Of a stretch of DNA of 64,000 bases, positions 57,329 to 64,000 are shown in pieces. Under the pieces are notes generated by a model, which was given only the letters and a program-made list of their open reading frames with translations, ran no database searches and had not been told where the DNA came from. Position 1 is the first letter of the stretch, and each line of letters opens with the position of its first letter. The stretch comes from Parashewanella sp049608225 (GTDB lineage: Bacteria; Pseudomonadota; Gammaproteobacteria; Enterobacterales; Shewanellaceae), in contig JBMYXI010000004.1 in assembly GCA_049608225.1 (NCBI GenBank), positions 1 through 64,000 on the forward strand. The letters are read 5' to 3'. A program made the translations under genes and the position numbers.

Positions 57329-57637
57329 ATGTCGCAAGTTAAACATTTATCTGTCGCTCAATTAGTTGAACTACAACAAAAATCAACTCAACTACAACTG
57401 GTTGATATCCGTGATCCTGAGAGCTTTGAAGCTGGACATATTCCTAATGCTATTCGTTTATATAACGATTATTTAAGTGAATTTCTGGCGGAAGCAGATT
57501 TAGATTCACCATTAGTAGTGGTGTGTTATCACGGTATAAGCAGTGTCAGCGCAGCTGAATATTTAATTCAGCAAGGTTTTGATGACGTATACAGTTTAGA
57601 TGGTGGTTTTCAGGCTTGGCAACAAAGTCAAGGCTAA
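57329..57637 (+). CDS. glpE: Single-domain rhodanese (thiosulfate sulfurtransferase)
   Basis: 102 aa. Rhodanese domain with catalytic Cys in VVCYHGISS and DIRDPESFEAGHIPNA early on; the GlpE-type length. Cytoplasmic sulfur transfer. Twelve bases after tdh, so probably cotranscribed. Confidence 0.9.
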   Translation: MSQVKHLSVAQLVELQQKSTQLQLVDIRDPESFEAGHIPNAIRLYNDYLSEFLAEADLDSPLVVVCYHGISSVSAAEYLIQQGFDDVYSLDGGFQAWQQSQG

Positions 57638-57646
57638 TTCACTGGC

Positions 57647-58801
57647 TTAATTTGAGGGATCAGAACGGTCTGGTTCCTCTTTATTTATTTTTGTCGATTC
57701 ATTATTTTCTACTTCACTGCTTTCTTCCTCTTCGTTTTCGTCTTCGTCCTCTTCATCATCATAATCCAACGACATCACGATACGCAGTAATTCAGCCACA
57801 GGCTCAAACAATTCTTCAGGAATAAAGTCGCCTTCCGGTACTTTCGAGTACAACGTTCTAGCTAGCGGAACATTTTCGACCACAGGTACGTCTGCCCGCT
57901 CCGCAATATCAACGATTTGCAACGCCATATGATCTTTGGCTTTCTCTAATACTTTCGGGATCGGTGATTCTTGAGCATCATAATGTATACAAACAGCAAT
58001 ATGATTAGGGTTACGCACTACCGCACTTGATCGCTTAACATTGGATGCCAGACTACCAGAGGCGACTTCTCTTTGAGTTTCACGACGCTTTTGCTTAATT
58101 TCAGGGCTACCTTCTGTATCTTTATGCTCTTGTTTAGTTTCCTGTTTCGACATTTTCAGATCTTCCATGGTGGTATAGCGCTGGAAGGCATAATCAGCAA
58201 TTCCAAACAACAAATAACACCCCACAAAGCAGCCCCAAAGCCATAAGATCATGGTCATCATAACCTTAAGGCCACATTCTTCATTGCAAATAGGCAAATA
58301 TTGAAAAGAGTTAGAGTACTTACCCAAAATGTAATAAAACACTAAGCTCAAAATTAATACTTTAAAAATGTTTTTCAGCAATTCAAACACACTTTTCATC
58401 GAGAAAAGCTGTTTCAAGTTATTCACAACATTAAGTTTATCTAGCTTAAACTCTAACGCTTCTGATGCCCATAACGGCCCCGTTTGTACCACATGCCCCA
58501 TAATAATAACGAAAGAAAGAAACAGCCCAAAACTGCCGAAATAGCGCAAAAAAAGCTCAATAAACATACCGTAAATTTCTTCCGTGGCTTTTTCCCACCC
58601 TAAATTAATCGTGTTGATACTAAAAGAAATAAAGTTAACAAGCGCATCAAAAAAAGCATGACCATCGGCTATGAAATACGCCATGATAGCGGCCATCTCT
58701 AGACCTGTAACAATTTCATTACTCTGGATCACCTGCCCTTTTTTTCGGGCATCTCGTATTCGTTTCTCGGTGGGTTTTTCGGTTTTTTGCTCGTCTGCCA
58801 C
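57647..58801 (-). CDS. sctU: Type III secretion export-gate protein SctU
   Basis: 384 aa, GTG start. Four membrane helices in the first ~210 residues, then the cytoplasmic autocleavage domain. The usual N|PTH site reads VRNPNHIAV, so the Thr is Asn. A highly acidic tail (about 340-384, DDEEDEDENEEEE) extends beyond the family core. Switches substrate specificity in T3SS. The flagellar homologue FlhB is similar, but the absence of flagellar neighbours and the order R-S-T-U favour injectisome type. Confidence 0.9.
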   Translation of the reverse strand: MADEQKTEKPTEKRIRDARKKGQVIQSNEIVTGLEMAAIMAYFIADGHAFFDALVNFISFSINTINLGWEKATEEIYGMFIELFLRYFGSFGLFLSFVIIMGHVVQTGPLWASEALEFKLDKLNVVNNLKQLFSMKSVFELLKNIFKVLILSLVFYYILGKYSNSFQYLPICNEECGLKVMMTMILWLWGCFVGCYLLFGIADYAFQRYTTMEDLKMSKQETKQEHKDTEGSPEIKQKRRETQREVASGSLASNVKRSSAVVRNPNHIAVCIHYDAQESPIPKVLEKAKDHMALQIVDIAERADVPVVENVPLARTLYSKVPEGDFIPEELFEPVAELLRIVMSLDYDDEEDEDENEEEESSEVENNESTKINKEEPDRSDPSN

Positions 58802-58819
58802 GTAATTGTATCCCCGCTC

Positions 58820-59632
58820 CTATTTAGGTTCTAATAAGTGATACAAACGTTTAAAGTGAGACTCTGCGTTATCCGTACGATCTAAATAATTGAAAAAGGC
58901 AAAATTCAAACTGTAAATCATCATCAGCAAGATCATCACACTTTTAACAGGCATAGATAAGAAGAATACGTTCAACTGTTGAGCGGAGCGGTTAACTAAG
59001 CCAAAAGCAGTATCGGTTAATAACATGATCACCATAGATGGCATAGCAAAGCCAATAAACAAGGAATTCATTAACCGCCACTCTTTAATAAAAAATTCGT
59101 ACAACAATTCATTATTGGCTATACCTAAGCTGGTACCGGGTGGCAAAAACAAATAAGACTGATACATTGAACTCAGGAGAAAATTCATGCCTCCAGAGAC
59201 CATAAACAGCACGCTTAATACCTGTCCAAACATCAAGCCATAAATTGATGATTCGAACCCAAGAAGTGGATTTAATACCGATGACAAAGATGAGCCGCGC
59301 ATGGTGTCGATCAAAAAGCCCGACATATCAATAGCCCAAAATGGAATGGCAGCGCAAAAGCCAATTGAAACGCCAATAGCAAACTCTTTAATGTATAAGC
59401 CAATTAGTTCTAAATAACTGGCTTCGCTCAAATAAGGTTGCATGTCCATTAACGTCGGCACCGTTGGAATAGCAAAAAGAATGACGATGCCATTACGCAC
59501 CAGCGAAGTGCTCAAGGTGCCACTTTTAAATATTGGCAGTAATATCATCATGCCAAGCGGTCTCATCATGCACAGCGATAACACTGGCAAATAGTGATTC
59601 ATTGCTTGGAAGAGCACATTATCTTCCAGCAT
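58820..59632 (-). CDS. sctT: Type III secretion export-gate protein SctT
   Basis: 270 aa, about 8 hydrophobic helices. YLELIGLYIKEFAIGVSIGF, FWAIDMSGFLIDTMRGSS and the C-terminal VKSVMILLMMIYSLNFAF fit the SctT/FliR family. The start codon directly follows the sctS stop; sctU comes 18 bp later. Confidence 0.92.
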   Translation of the reverse strand: MLEDNVLFQAMNHYLPVLSLCMMRPLGMMILLPIFKSGTLSTSLVRNGIVILFAIPTVPTLMDMQPYLSEASYLELIGLYIKEFAIGVSIGFCAAIPFWAIDMSGFLIDTMRGSSLSSVLNPLLGFESSIYGLMFGQVLSVLFMVSGGMNFLLSSMYQSYLFLPPGTSLGIANNELLYEFFIKEWRLMNSLFIGFAMPSMVIMLLTDTAFGLVNRSAQQLNVFFLSMPVKSVMILLMMIYSLNFAFFNYLDRTDNAESHFKRLYHLLEPK

Positions 59633-59905
59633 TTAGCTACCATTCACTTTGCTGATCAAATCAAATGCTTGGTTAGCATAATTAAGCATTGCAACCCCCA
59701 TCCAGTTATAGGTCATCACCATAATGATACTCACCCCAACCAACTTGATAAGGAACTGTAAGGTCTGATCTTGTATTTGAGTTAGCGCTTGCACCAAACT
59801 CACCAAAACGCCCAGCACAGATGCGACAATAACCGTAGGTAAAGACAGCAGCAGCGTAATATAAAGCAGCTCAGTGACGAGGTGGATCAGTTCAGTTTGA
59901 TTCAT
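59633..59905 (-). CDS. sctS: Type III secretion export-gate protein SctS
   Basis: 90 aa from the ATG at 59905 overlapping the sctR stop (ATGA). Two helices; LVQALTQIQDQTLQFLIKL is the hallmark of SctS/FliQ. Part of the R5S4T1 gate. Confidence 0.93.
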   Translation of the reverse strand: MNQTELIHLVTELLYITLLLSLPTVIVASVLGVLVSLVQALTQIQDQTLQFLIKLVGVSIIMVMTYNWMGVAMLNYANQAFDLISKVNGS

Positions 59906-60552
59906 GAGAATGACAACATTAGTTGGCCGATGAGTTTTTCCCAACCACCCATCATAATGAAAATAAGGATTTTAAAGGGCAAGGCGATGGTCATTGGGGA
60001 AACCATCATCATCCCCATTGCCAGCAGAATATTGGAAACAATAATATCGATGGCAACAAAAGGCAGGTAAATCAGTAAGCCTATTTTGAAAGCCTCAATT
60101 AGCTGGCTCATGGTAAATGCTGGGATCAATACAATAAGCGAGTCTGGATCTAAATTCTCGTGATACTCTTTTGGCCATATTTTATGGCCTATTTTAGAAA
60201 AGTAATTGATTTGCTTTCTGTGGCTGTGTTTCTTCAAAAACAATCGATAAGGCGCAGCCGCCTGCTTATCAATTTTGGTTAAAATATCTTTTGAATCTAA
60301 TGAAATAGGATCTTTTTGAATATTGTCATAAATGTCTTTACCAACTGGAGCCATGATAAACATGGTCAATACCATAGATAAACCATAAATCGCCATATTG
60401 GGTGGAATTTGTTGAACACCAAGCGCTGTACGCAACATTGACAGTACGATCGATATTTTCAAAAACGACGTTCCCATCACCACAAAAAGCGGCAGGATTG
60501 ATAACGCAAATAATACGATGATCAGATGAACTGGATGTTCAAGTAAGTTCAT
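59902..60552 (-). CDS. sctR: Type III secretion export-gate protein SctR
   Basis: 216 aa. Four helices; VMGTSFLKISIVLSMLRTALGVQQIPPN quoted in part (SFLKISIVLSMLRTALG) and FVAIDIIVSNILLAMGMMMV are conserved in SctR/FliP. No cleaved signal peptide, unlike FliP, which supports injectisome type. First gene of sctRSTU; nothing else of a T3SS is upstream before hemG. Confidence 0.94.
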   Translation of the reverse strand: MNLLEHPVHLIIVLFALSILPLFVVMGTSFLKISIVLSMLRTALGVQQIPPNMAIYGLSMVLTMFIMAPVGKDIYDNIQKDPISLDSKDILTKIDKQAAAPYRLFLKKHSHRKQINYFSKIGHKIWPKEYHENLDPDSLIVLIPAFTMSQLIEAFKIGLLIYLPFVAIDIIVSNILLAMGMMMVSPMTIALPFKILIFIMMGGWEKLIGQLMLSFS

Positions 60553-60772
60553 TGAAACGTCCTGTGTTTTTATTGAATGCTATTATTTTCGGATGGAGTT
60601 GATGCCCACAGATTACTGCTCAGTTACATTGAACTGCATCAGGTAAAAACCTGAACTGGTTAGTGGTTTATCTTTCCTTTAATTTAGGATAGTCGTTGAA
60701 ATTAACTTCATCCAAAAATTAAAGTGAGTCTGAAGGTTTTTTGAAAAGAAAATGGAAAATGAGAGAAAAGGA

Positions 60773-60791
60773 GATGCTCACAAAGAGCATC
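60773..60791 (-). terminator. Hairpin at the hemG stop
   Basis: GATGCTC/GAGCATC arms with a 5-nt loop overlapping the hemG stop; on the minus strand it is followed by TCCTTTTCTCTC, a weak T-rich tail. Confidence 0.45.
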
Positions 60792-61320
60792 AAATTTTTA
60801 CATCAATAAAAGCCTTGGAAAACGATTCTACTTGTTGCCAATCAGTAAACTCATAGCACTCTGCGAGATCGGTTGGCCCTTTCGTCATCCACATAATGAA
60901 ACGGATCATGGTGCGATCAAACCATTTGTATTTAGGGTAATCAATACGGCCAGCAAACACGGCAAGTTGTTGTGGTTGCCAAGGTGATTGAGAAACGAAA
61001 GCTTTCATATAAGGATTGGTTTCAGGCAAATTCTTGTTAGGCTTTCTAGCAACAACATTCACACTAAAGAAGCCACAATACTTACTTGCTAACAATTCTT
61101 TGTTTCGTTCAATAAAGTCAAATAGCTGAGGACGGTATTTACCGTAACGTATACTCGCGCCAATCAACACTTTATCGTAATCATTCAGTTCAACGGTACC
61201 TGCACGTTCGAGAGCGACCATTTCAATATTCGCTTCGAGACACATTATCGCGTGCATTCGATCACAGATCAGCTTTGTCTGACCATCAACCGTCGAATAT
61301 ATTACTAGAATTTTTTGCAT
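60790..61320 (-). CDS. hemG: Flavodoxin-type protoporphyrinogen oxidase
   Basis: 176 aa from the ATG at 61320, matching the E. coli start (KILVIYSTVDGQT). FMN phosphate loop STVDGQT; GASIRYGKYRP and FSVNVVARKPNKN follow. Oxidises protoporphyrinogen IX with quinone. Overlaps the trkH stop (TAATG type). Confidence 0.94.
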   Translation of the reverse strand: MQKILVIYSTVDGQTKLICDRMHAIMCLEANIEMVALERAGTVELNDYDKVLIGASIRYGKYRPQLFDFIERNKELLASKYCGFFSVNVVARKPNKNLPETNPYMKAFVSQSPWQPQQLAVFAGRIDYPKYKWFDRTMIRFIMWMTKGPTDLAECYEFTDWQQVESFSKAFIDVKI

Positions 61321-62777
61321 TAGTTTTTCCAAAACGTCGGTGTAAATAACACTAACAAGGTAAACACTTCAAGACGCCCAAAAAGCATAGTGATCAATAG
61401 CACCCATTTTGCTCCATTACTGATGTTACCATAATGACTTGCAGCTTCACCTAATGCAGGGCCTAAATTATTCAGACAGGCGGCTGTTGCACTAAAAGCC
61501 GTTATCTCGTCCATACCTAAAGCTAACAAGGCTAACATACTGATCAAGAAGACCAAGGCATACGCAGAAAAGAACCCCCAAACCGCATCAATCACTCTAT
61601 CAGGTAAAGCAACGCCACCCATTCGAATTGAAAATATGGCGCGCGGGTGTACTAGGCGTTTCAGCTCACGAGAGCCTTGTAACAGTAATAAAATCATTCG
61701 GATAACTTTCATGCCACCCGCTGTCGAGCCCCCACAACCGCCAATAAAGCTTGAAAAAATAAGTAACATAGGCAAAAACAATGGCCAACTGTGAAAGCTT
61801 TCAGTACCAAACCCTGCTGTAGTTGAAATAGAAACCGCTTGAAACAAAGCATGATCGAGTGTCGCTTCTGGCGAATCGTATATATTTGTGTGATATAAGG
61901 TAGCGAAACAAATTCCAGTTAAGATGAGCTGAACAGCGATTAACACCTTAAATTCGGCGTCTTTAGCATACACTTTTAAGTTCATCCCTTTGCGGCTAAA
62001 TGCGGCAAAATGTAAGCTAAAATTAATGGCTGAAATTAATAAAAACACCACGCAAATAAGATTGATTGCAGGGCTATCAAAGTAGCCCATACTCGCATCA
62101 TGAGTAGAGAAACCACCGATAGCAATAGTCGAAAACGAATGGCAAATAGCATCAAAACCATTCATACCAGCCAACCAATAAGCCACAGCACAAGCAATAG
62201 TTAAAAATAGATAAATATACCAAAGGGTTTTGGCTGTTTCCGCAATACGCGGAGTCATTTTGCTGTCTTTCACTGGCCCAGGGATTTCAGCCCGATAAAG
62301 CTGCATGCCACCGATACCTAACACAGGTAAAATTGCCACAGCAAGTACAATGATCCCCATGCCTCCAAGCCATTGCAACAAATGACGATAAAATAAAATC
62401 GCCTTAGGCAAGGAGTCGAGACCTGTTATTACTGTCGCTCCTGTGGTCGTTAACGCCGAAAACGATTCAAAAAAGCTGTCGGTCCAACTTAAATCAGGAT
62501 TTGTAGCAAAGATAAAAGGCAAGGCTCCGATGGAACCCAGTACCGTCCAAAATAGCACCACAATAAGAAAACCTTCGCGCGTTCGAAGCTCAGCACGATG
62601 TTGACGATTGGGATACCAAAGGATGAAACCGAGAATAAGGCTAACAATAAATGCTTTTACAAAAGCAATACCACCACCATCATTATAAAAAACAGCCACT
62701 AACGCAGGTGGTAACATCGTAATAGAGAACAAGCCCATCAGCAGGCCTGTGATTCTTATTATTGTTCGATATTGCAT
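61320..62777 (-). CDS. trkH: Potassium uptake channel subunit TrkH
   Basis: 485 aa from the ATG at 62777, matching the E. coli start region. Four pore repeats with selectivity-filter glycines: TTTGATVITG, IAIGGFSTHD, STTAGFGTE and CLNNLGPAL. Needs the TrkA regulator, not in the window. Operon yigZ-trkH-hemG as in relatives; overlaps the yigZ end if a longer start is used. Confidence 0.96.
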   Translation of the reverse strand: MQYRTIIRITGLLMGLFSITMLPPALVAVFYNDGGGIAFVKAFIVSLILGFILWYPNRQHRAELRTREGFLIVVLFWTVLGSIGALPFIFATNPDLSWTDSFFESFSALTTTGATVITGLDSLPKAILFYRHLLQWLGGMGIIVLAVAILPVLGIGGMQLYRAEIPGPVKDSKMTPRIAETAKTLWYIYLFLTIACAVAYWLAGMNGFDAICHSFSTIAIGGFSTHDASMGYFDSPAINLICVVFLLISAINFSLHFAAFSRKGMNLKVYAKDAEFKVLIAVQLILTGICFATLYHTNIYDSPEATLDHALFQAVSISTTAGFGTESFHSWPLFLPMLLIFSSFIGGCGGSTAGGMKVIRMILLLLQGSRELKRLVHPRAIFSIRMGGVALPDRVIDAVWGFFSAYALVFLISMLALLALGMDEITAFSATAACLNNLGPALGEAASHYGNISNGAKWVLLITMLFGRLEVFTLLVLFTPTFWKN

Positions 62778-62790
62778 AAGAGTGTGTGTT

Positions 62791-63411
62791 TCATTCCTTT
62801 TCCACAAAACTAAATTGCAACTGGCCTTGGCTCAGCTGTACTAACTCGGTTTGAATTTGTTGTTTGGCTGACTTAGGGATGGCTACATTTAACCCTACTT
62901 GAGCATCAAATGTTTTGTTCTCAATCACGGCTTGATGTTTATTTAATAAATATTCAACATCAGAAAGCTGCGCGTAGTCGCACGTTAATCGTGCTTGGTC
63001 TTTAAGTAATTTAGTCTCTGTGATCAACTGAGGTAAAGCTCTTTTAATCCCACCAGTATATGCCCGAACTAATCCACCGACGCCAAGCTTAGTGCCACCA
63101 AAATAACGAACCACAATGATACCAATTTCACCCACGTTTGAACCTTGCAAAACAGCCAACATAGGCCGCCCTGCACTACCGGCTGGTTCGCCATCATCAC
63201 TGGAGCCACAATTCACCATATTACCCGGTTCACTGCCGACAAACGCATAACAATAATGTCGTGCATCAGGGTAATCAACTTTTACCTTAGTGAGTGCTAA
63301 CTTCATTGAGTCGTAGCAAGAGCAAGAAAAGACATAAGTAATAAAGCGACTTTTCTTGTACTCTTCTTCGATAACAAATGACTCAGACAATATTTGATAG
63401 CTATCTATCAT
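62791..63411 (-). CDS. yigZ: YigZ/IMPACT-family protein
   Basis: 206 aa. KKSRFITYVFS, PDARHYCYAFV, GSSDDGEPAGSAGRPMLAVL and VVRYFGGTKLGVGGLVRAY match YigZ. Two-domain fold; function unclear, possibly translation-related. Downstream of pepQ by 12 bp. Confidence 0.94.
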   Translation of the reverse strand: MIDSYQILSESFVIEEEYKKSRFITYVFSCSCYDSMKLALTKVKVDYPDARHYCYAFVGSEPGNMVNCGSSDDGEPAGSAGRPMLAVLQGSNVGEIGIIVVRYFGGTKLGVGGLVRAYTGGIKRALPQLITETKLLKDQARLTCDYAQLSDVEYLLNKHQAVIENKTFDAQVGLNVAIPKSAKQQIQTELVQLSQGQLQFSFVEKE

Positions 63412-63423
63412 AAAAGATAATAA

Positions 63424-64000
63424 TTAATCTAACCCGTTATCACGAGTCATATTTTCAACATGGTCTGCATGAACAATAACATCGTCTTCAATTCGAATAC
63501 CCCCGAATGGACGTAACTCATCAACCAAATTCCAGTTGATCTGTTGCTGACGATTATCTTGTTTCAACTCATTAAGTAGTGAGTCAATAATGTATAAACC
63601 CGGCTCGATAGTAAGTACTTGCTTAGCTTCAATTATTCTTGTACATCTTAAGAAAGGATGCGCTTGCGGTGAGGCAACATAAGTACCCATTTCGTCATGA
63701 TGGAAACCCGAAACATCATGCACTTGTAGCCCAAGCATATGACCCAAACCATGAGGAAAAAATACTTTGGTTATACCTTGCTCAACTAACGATTCCGTAC
63801 TGCCTGTTGCTAATCGTGACGCCAGTAATACATGAGCGATTTTCTGATGTGCAGCAATGTGCAAATCAACATAGCTGACACCGGGTTTTATCATAGCAAC
63901 AATCTCTTGCTCCAGTGCACTCATTTGTTGAATAAGTTCAGCAAAGTGTCCCTTTTCTGCACTGTAAGTACGGGTAATATCCGACGCGTAACCACCACAA
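63424..64000 (-). CDS. pepQ: Xaa-Pro dipeptidase, C-terminal part (5' end outside window)
   Basis: The frame is open to the right edge, giving the C-terminal ~191 residues of a protein that is ~440 aa in E. coli. It begins at CGGYASDITRTYSAEKG, the metal-binding Asp region, so an ATG at 63924 is internal. Further ligands: His in FPHGLGHMLGLQVHD, Glu in LTIEPGLYI and GIRIEDDVIV. Cleaves Xaa-Pro dipeptides; manganese-dependent. Confidence 0.95.
   Translation of the reverse strand, partial: CGGYASDITRTYSAEKGHFAELIQQMSALEQEIVAMIKPGVSYVDLHIAAHQKIAHVLLASRLATGSTESLVEQGITKVFFPHGLGHMLGLQVHDVSGFHHDEMGTYVASPQAHPFLRCTRIIEAKQVLTIEPGLYIIDSLLNELKQDNRQQQINWNLVDELRPFGGIRIEDDVIVHADHVENMTRDNGLD

Noticed and set aside
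63424..63924. 166-aa gene starting at 63924
   Set aside because: The frame continues without a stop to the window edge and encodes the conserved YASDITRTY of PepQ, so the ATG is internal.

Overview
The window looks like chromosomal DNA from an AT-rich marine gammaproteobacterium of the Alteromonadales (Colwellia/Thalassotalea/Shewanella-like). This is inferred from gene content and close resemblance to Escherichia coli and Shewanella housekeeping proteins (FabR, NudE, YrfG, HslO, YhgN, TrkH, HemG, YigZ, PepQ, KdkA), not from a marker gene. I see no rRNA, tRNA or CRISPR array.

Layout. 1-9.2 kb: a membrane-anchored RRM protein, murI, trmA, fabR divergent from a delta-9 fatty-acid desaturase with a FabR-like palindrome between them, the selenium pair selD-mnmH, and a lipoprotein. 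9.2-17 kb: an MFS-acyltransferase fusion, then two very large proteins (993 and 793 aa) that I cannot name and that are paralogous to each other. 17-23.3 kb: cysQ, nudE, yrfG, a secreted M28 aminopeptidase, a chemoreceptor and a small secreted protein. 23.3-34.8 kb: a complete type II secretion operon, gspC to gspN, on the minus strand. 35-40 kb: hslR-hslO, pckA, a FliL-like protein, ubiC and yhgN.

40-51.5 kb is a surface-polysaccharide region: a ZIP-like membrane protein, a PlsC-type acyltransferase, GT25 and GT2 glycosyltransferases, a Wzi-like outer-membrane protein, a GT9 heptosyltransferase, kdkA and waaA. It contains a nearly perfect direct duplication of about 980 bp (41356-42337 and 44106-45087). 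The duplication left a 3' fragment of the ZIP-like gene, a second intact acyltransferase, and a truncated gene end at the junction. A GT25 gene between the copies is broken by one extra base.

51.6-57.6 kb: a TetR regulator, a YaiI-family protein, a small membrane-protein gene flanked by two inverted copies of a hairpin-rich repeat, an orphan Cys-rich secreted peptide with EGKCG repeats (HvfA-like metallophore precursor), and kbl-tdh-glpE. 57.6-60.6 kb: an isolated type III secretion export-gate cluster, sctR-S-T-U, without other T3SS genes nearby. 60.8-64 kb: hemG, trkH, yigZ and the 3' part of pepQ, which runs off the right edge.

The strongest leads are the paralogous giant-protein pair, the orphan EGKCG peptide, the lone sctRSTU cluster with an NPNH cleavage motif, the inverted structured repeats around a cargo gene, and the duplication with a broken glycosyltransferase. 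Most remaining genes are ordinary housekeeping.
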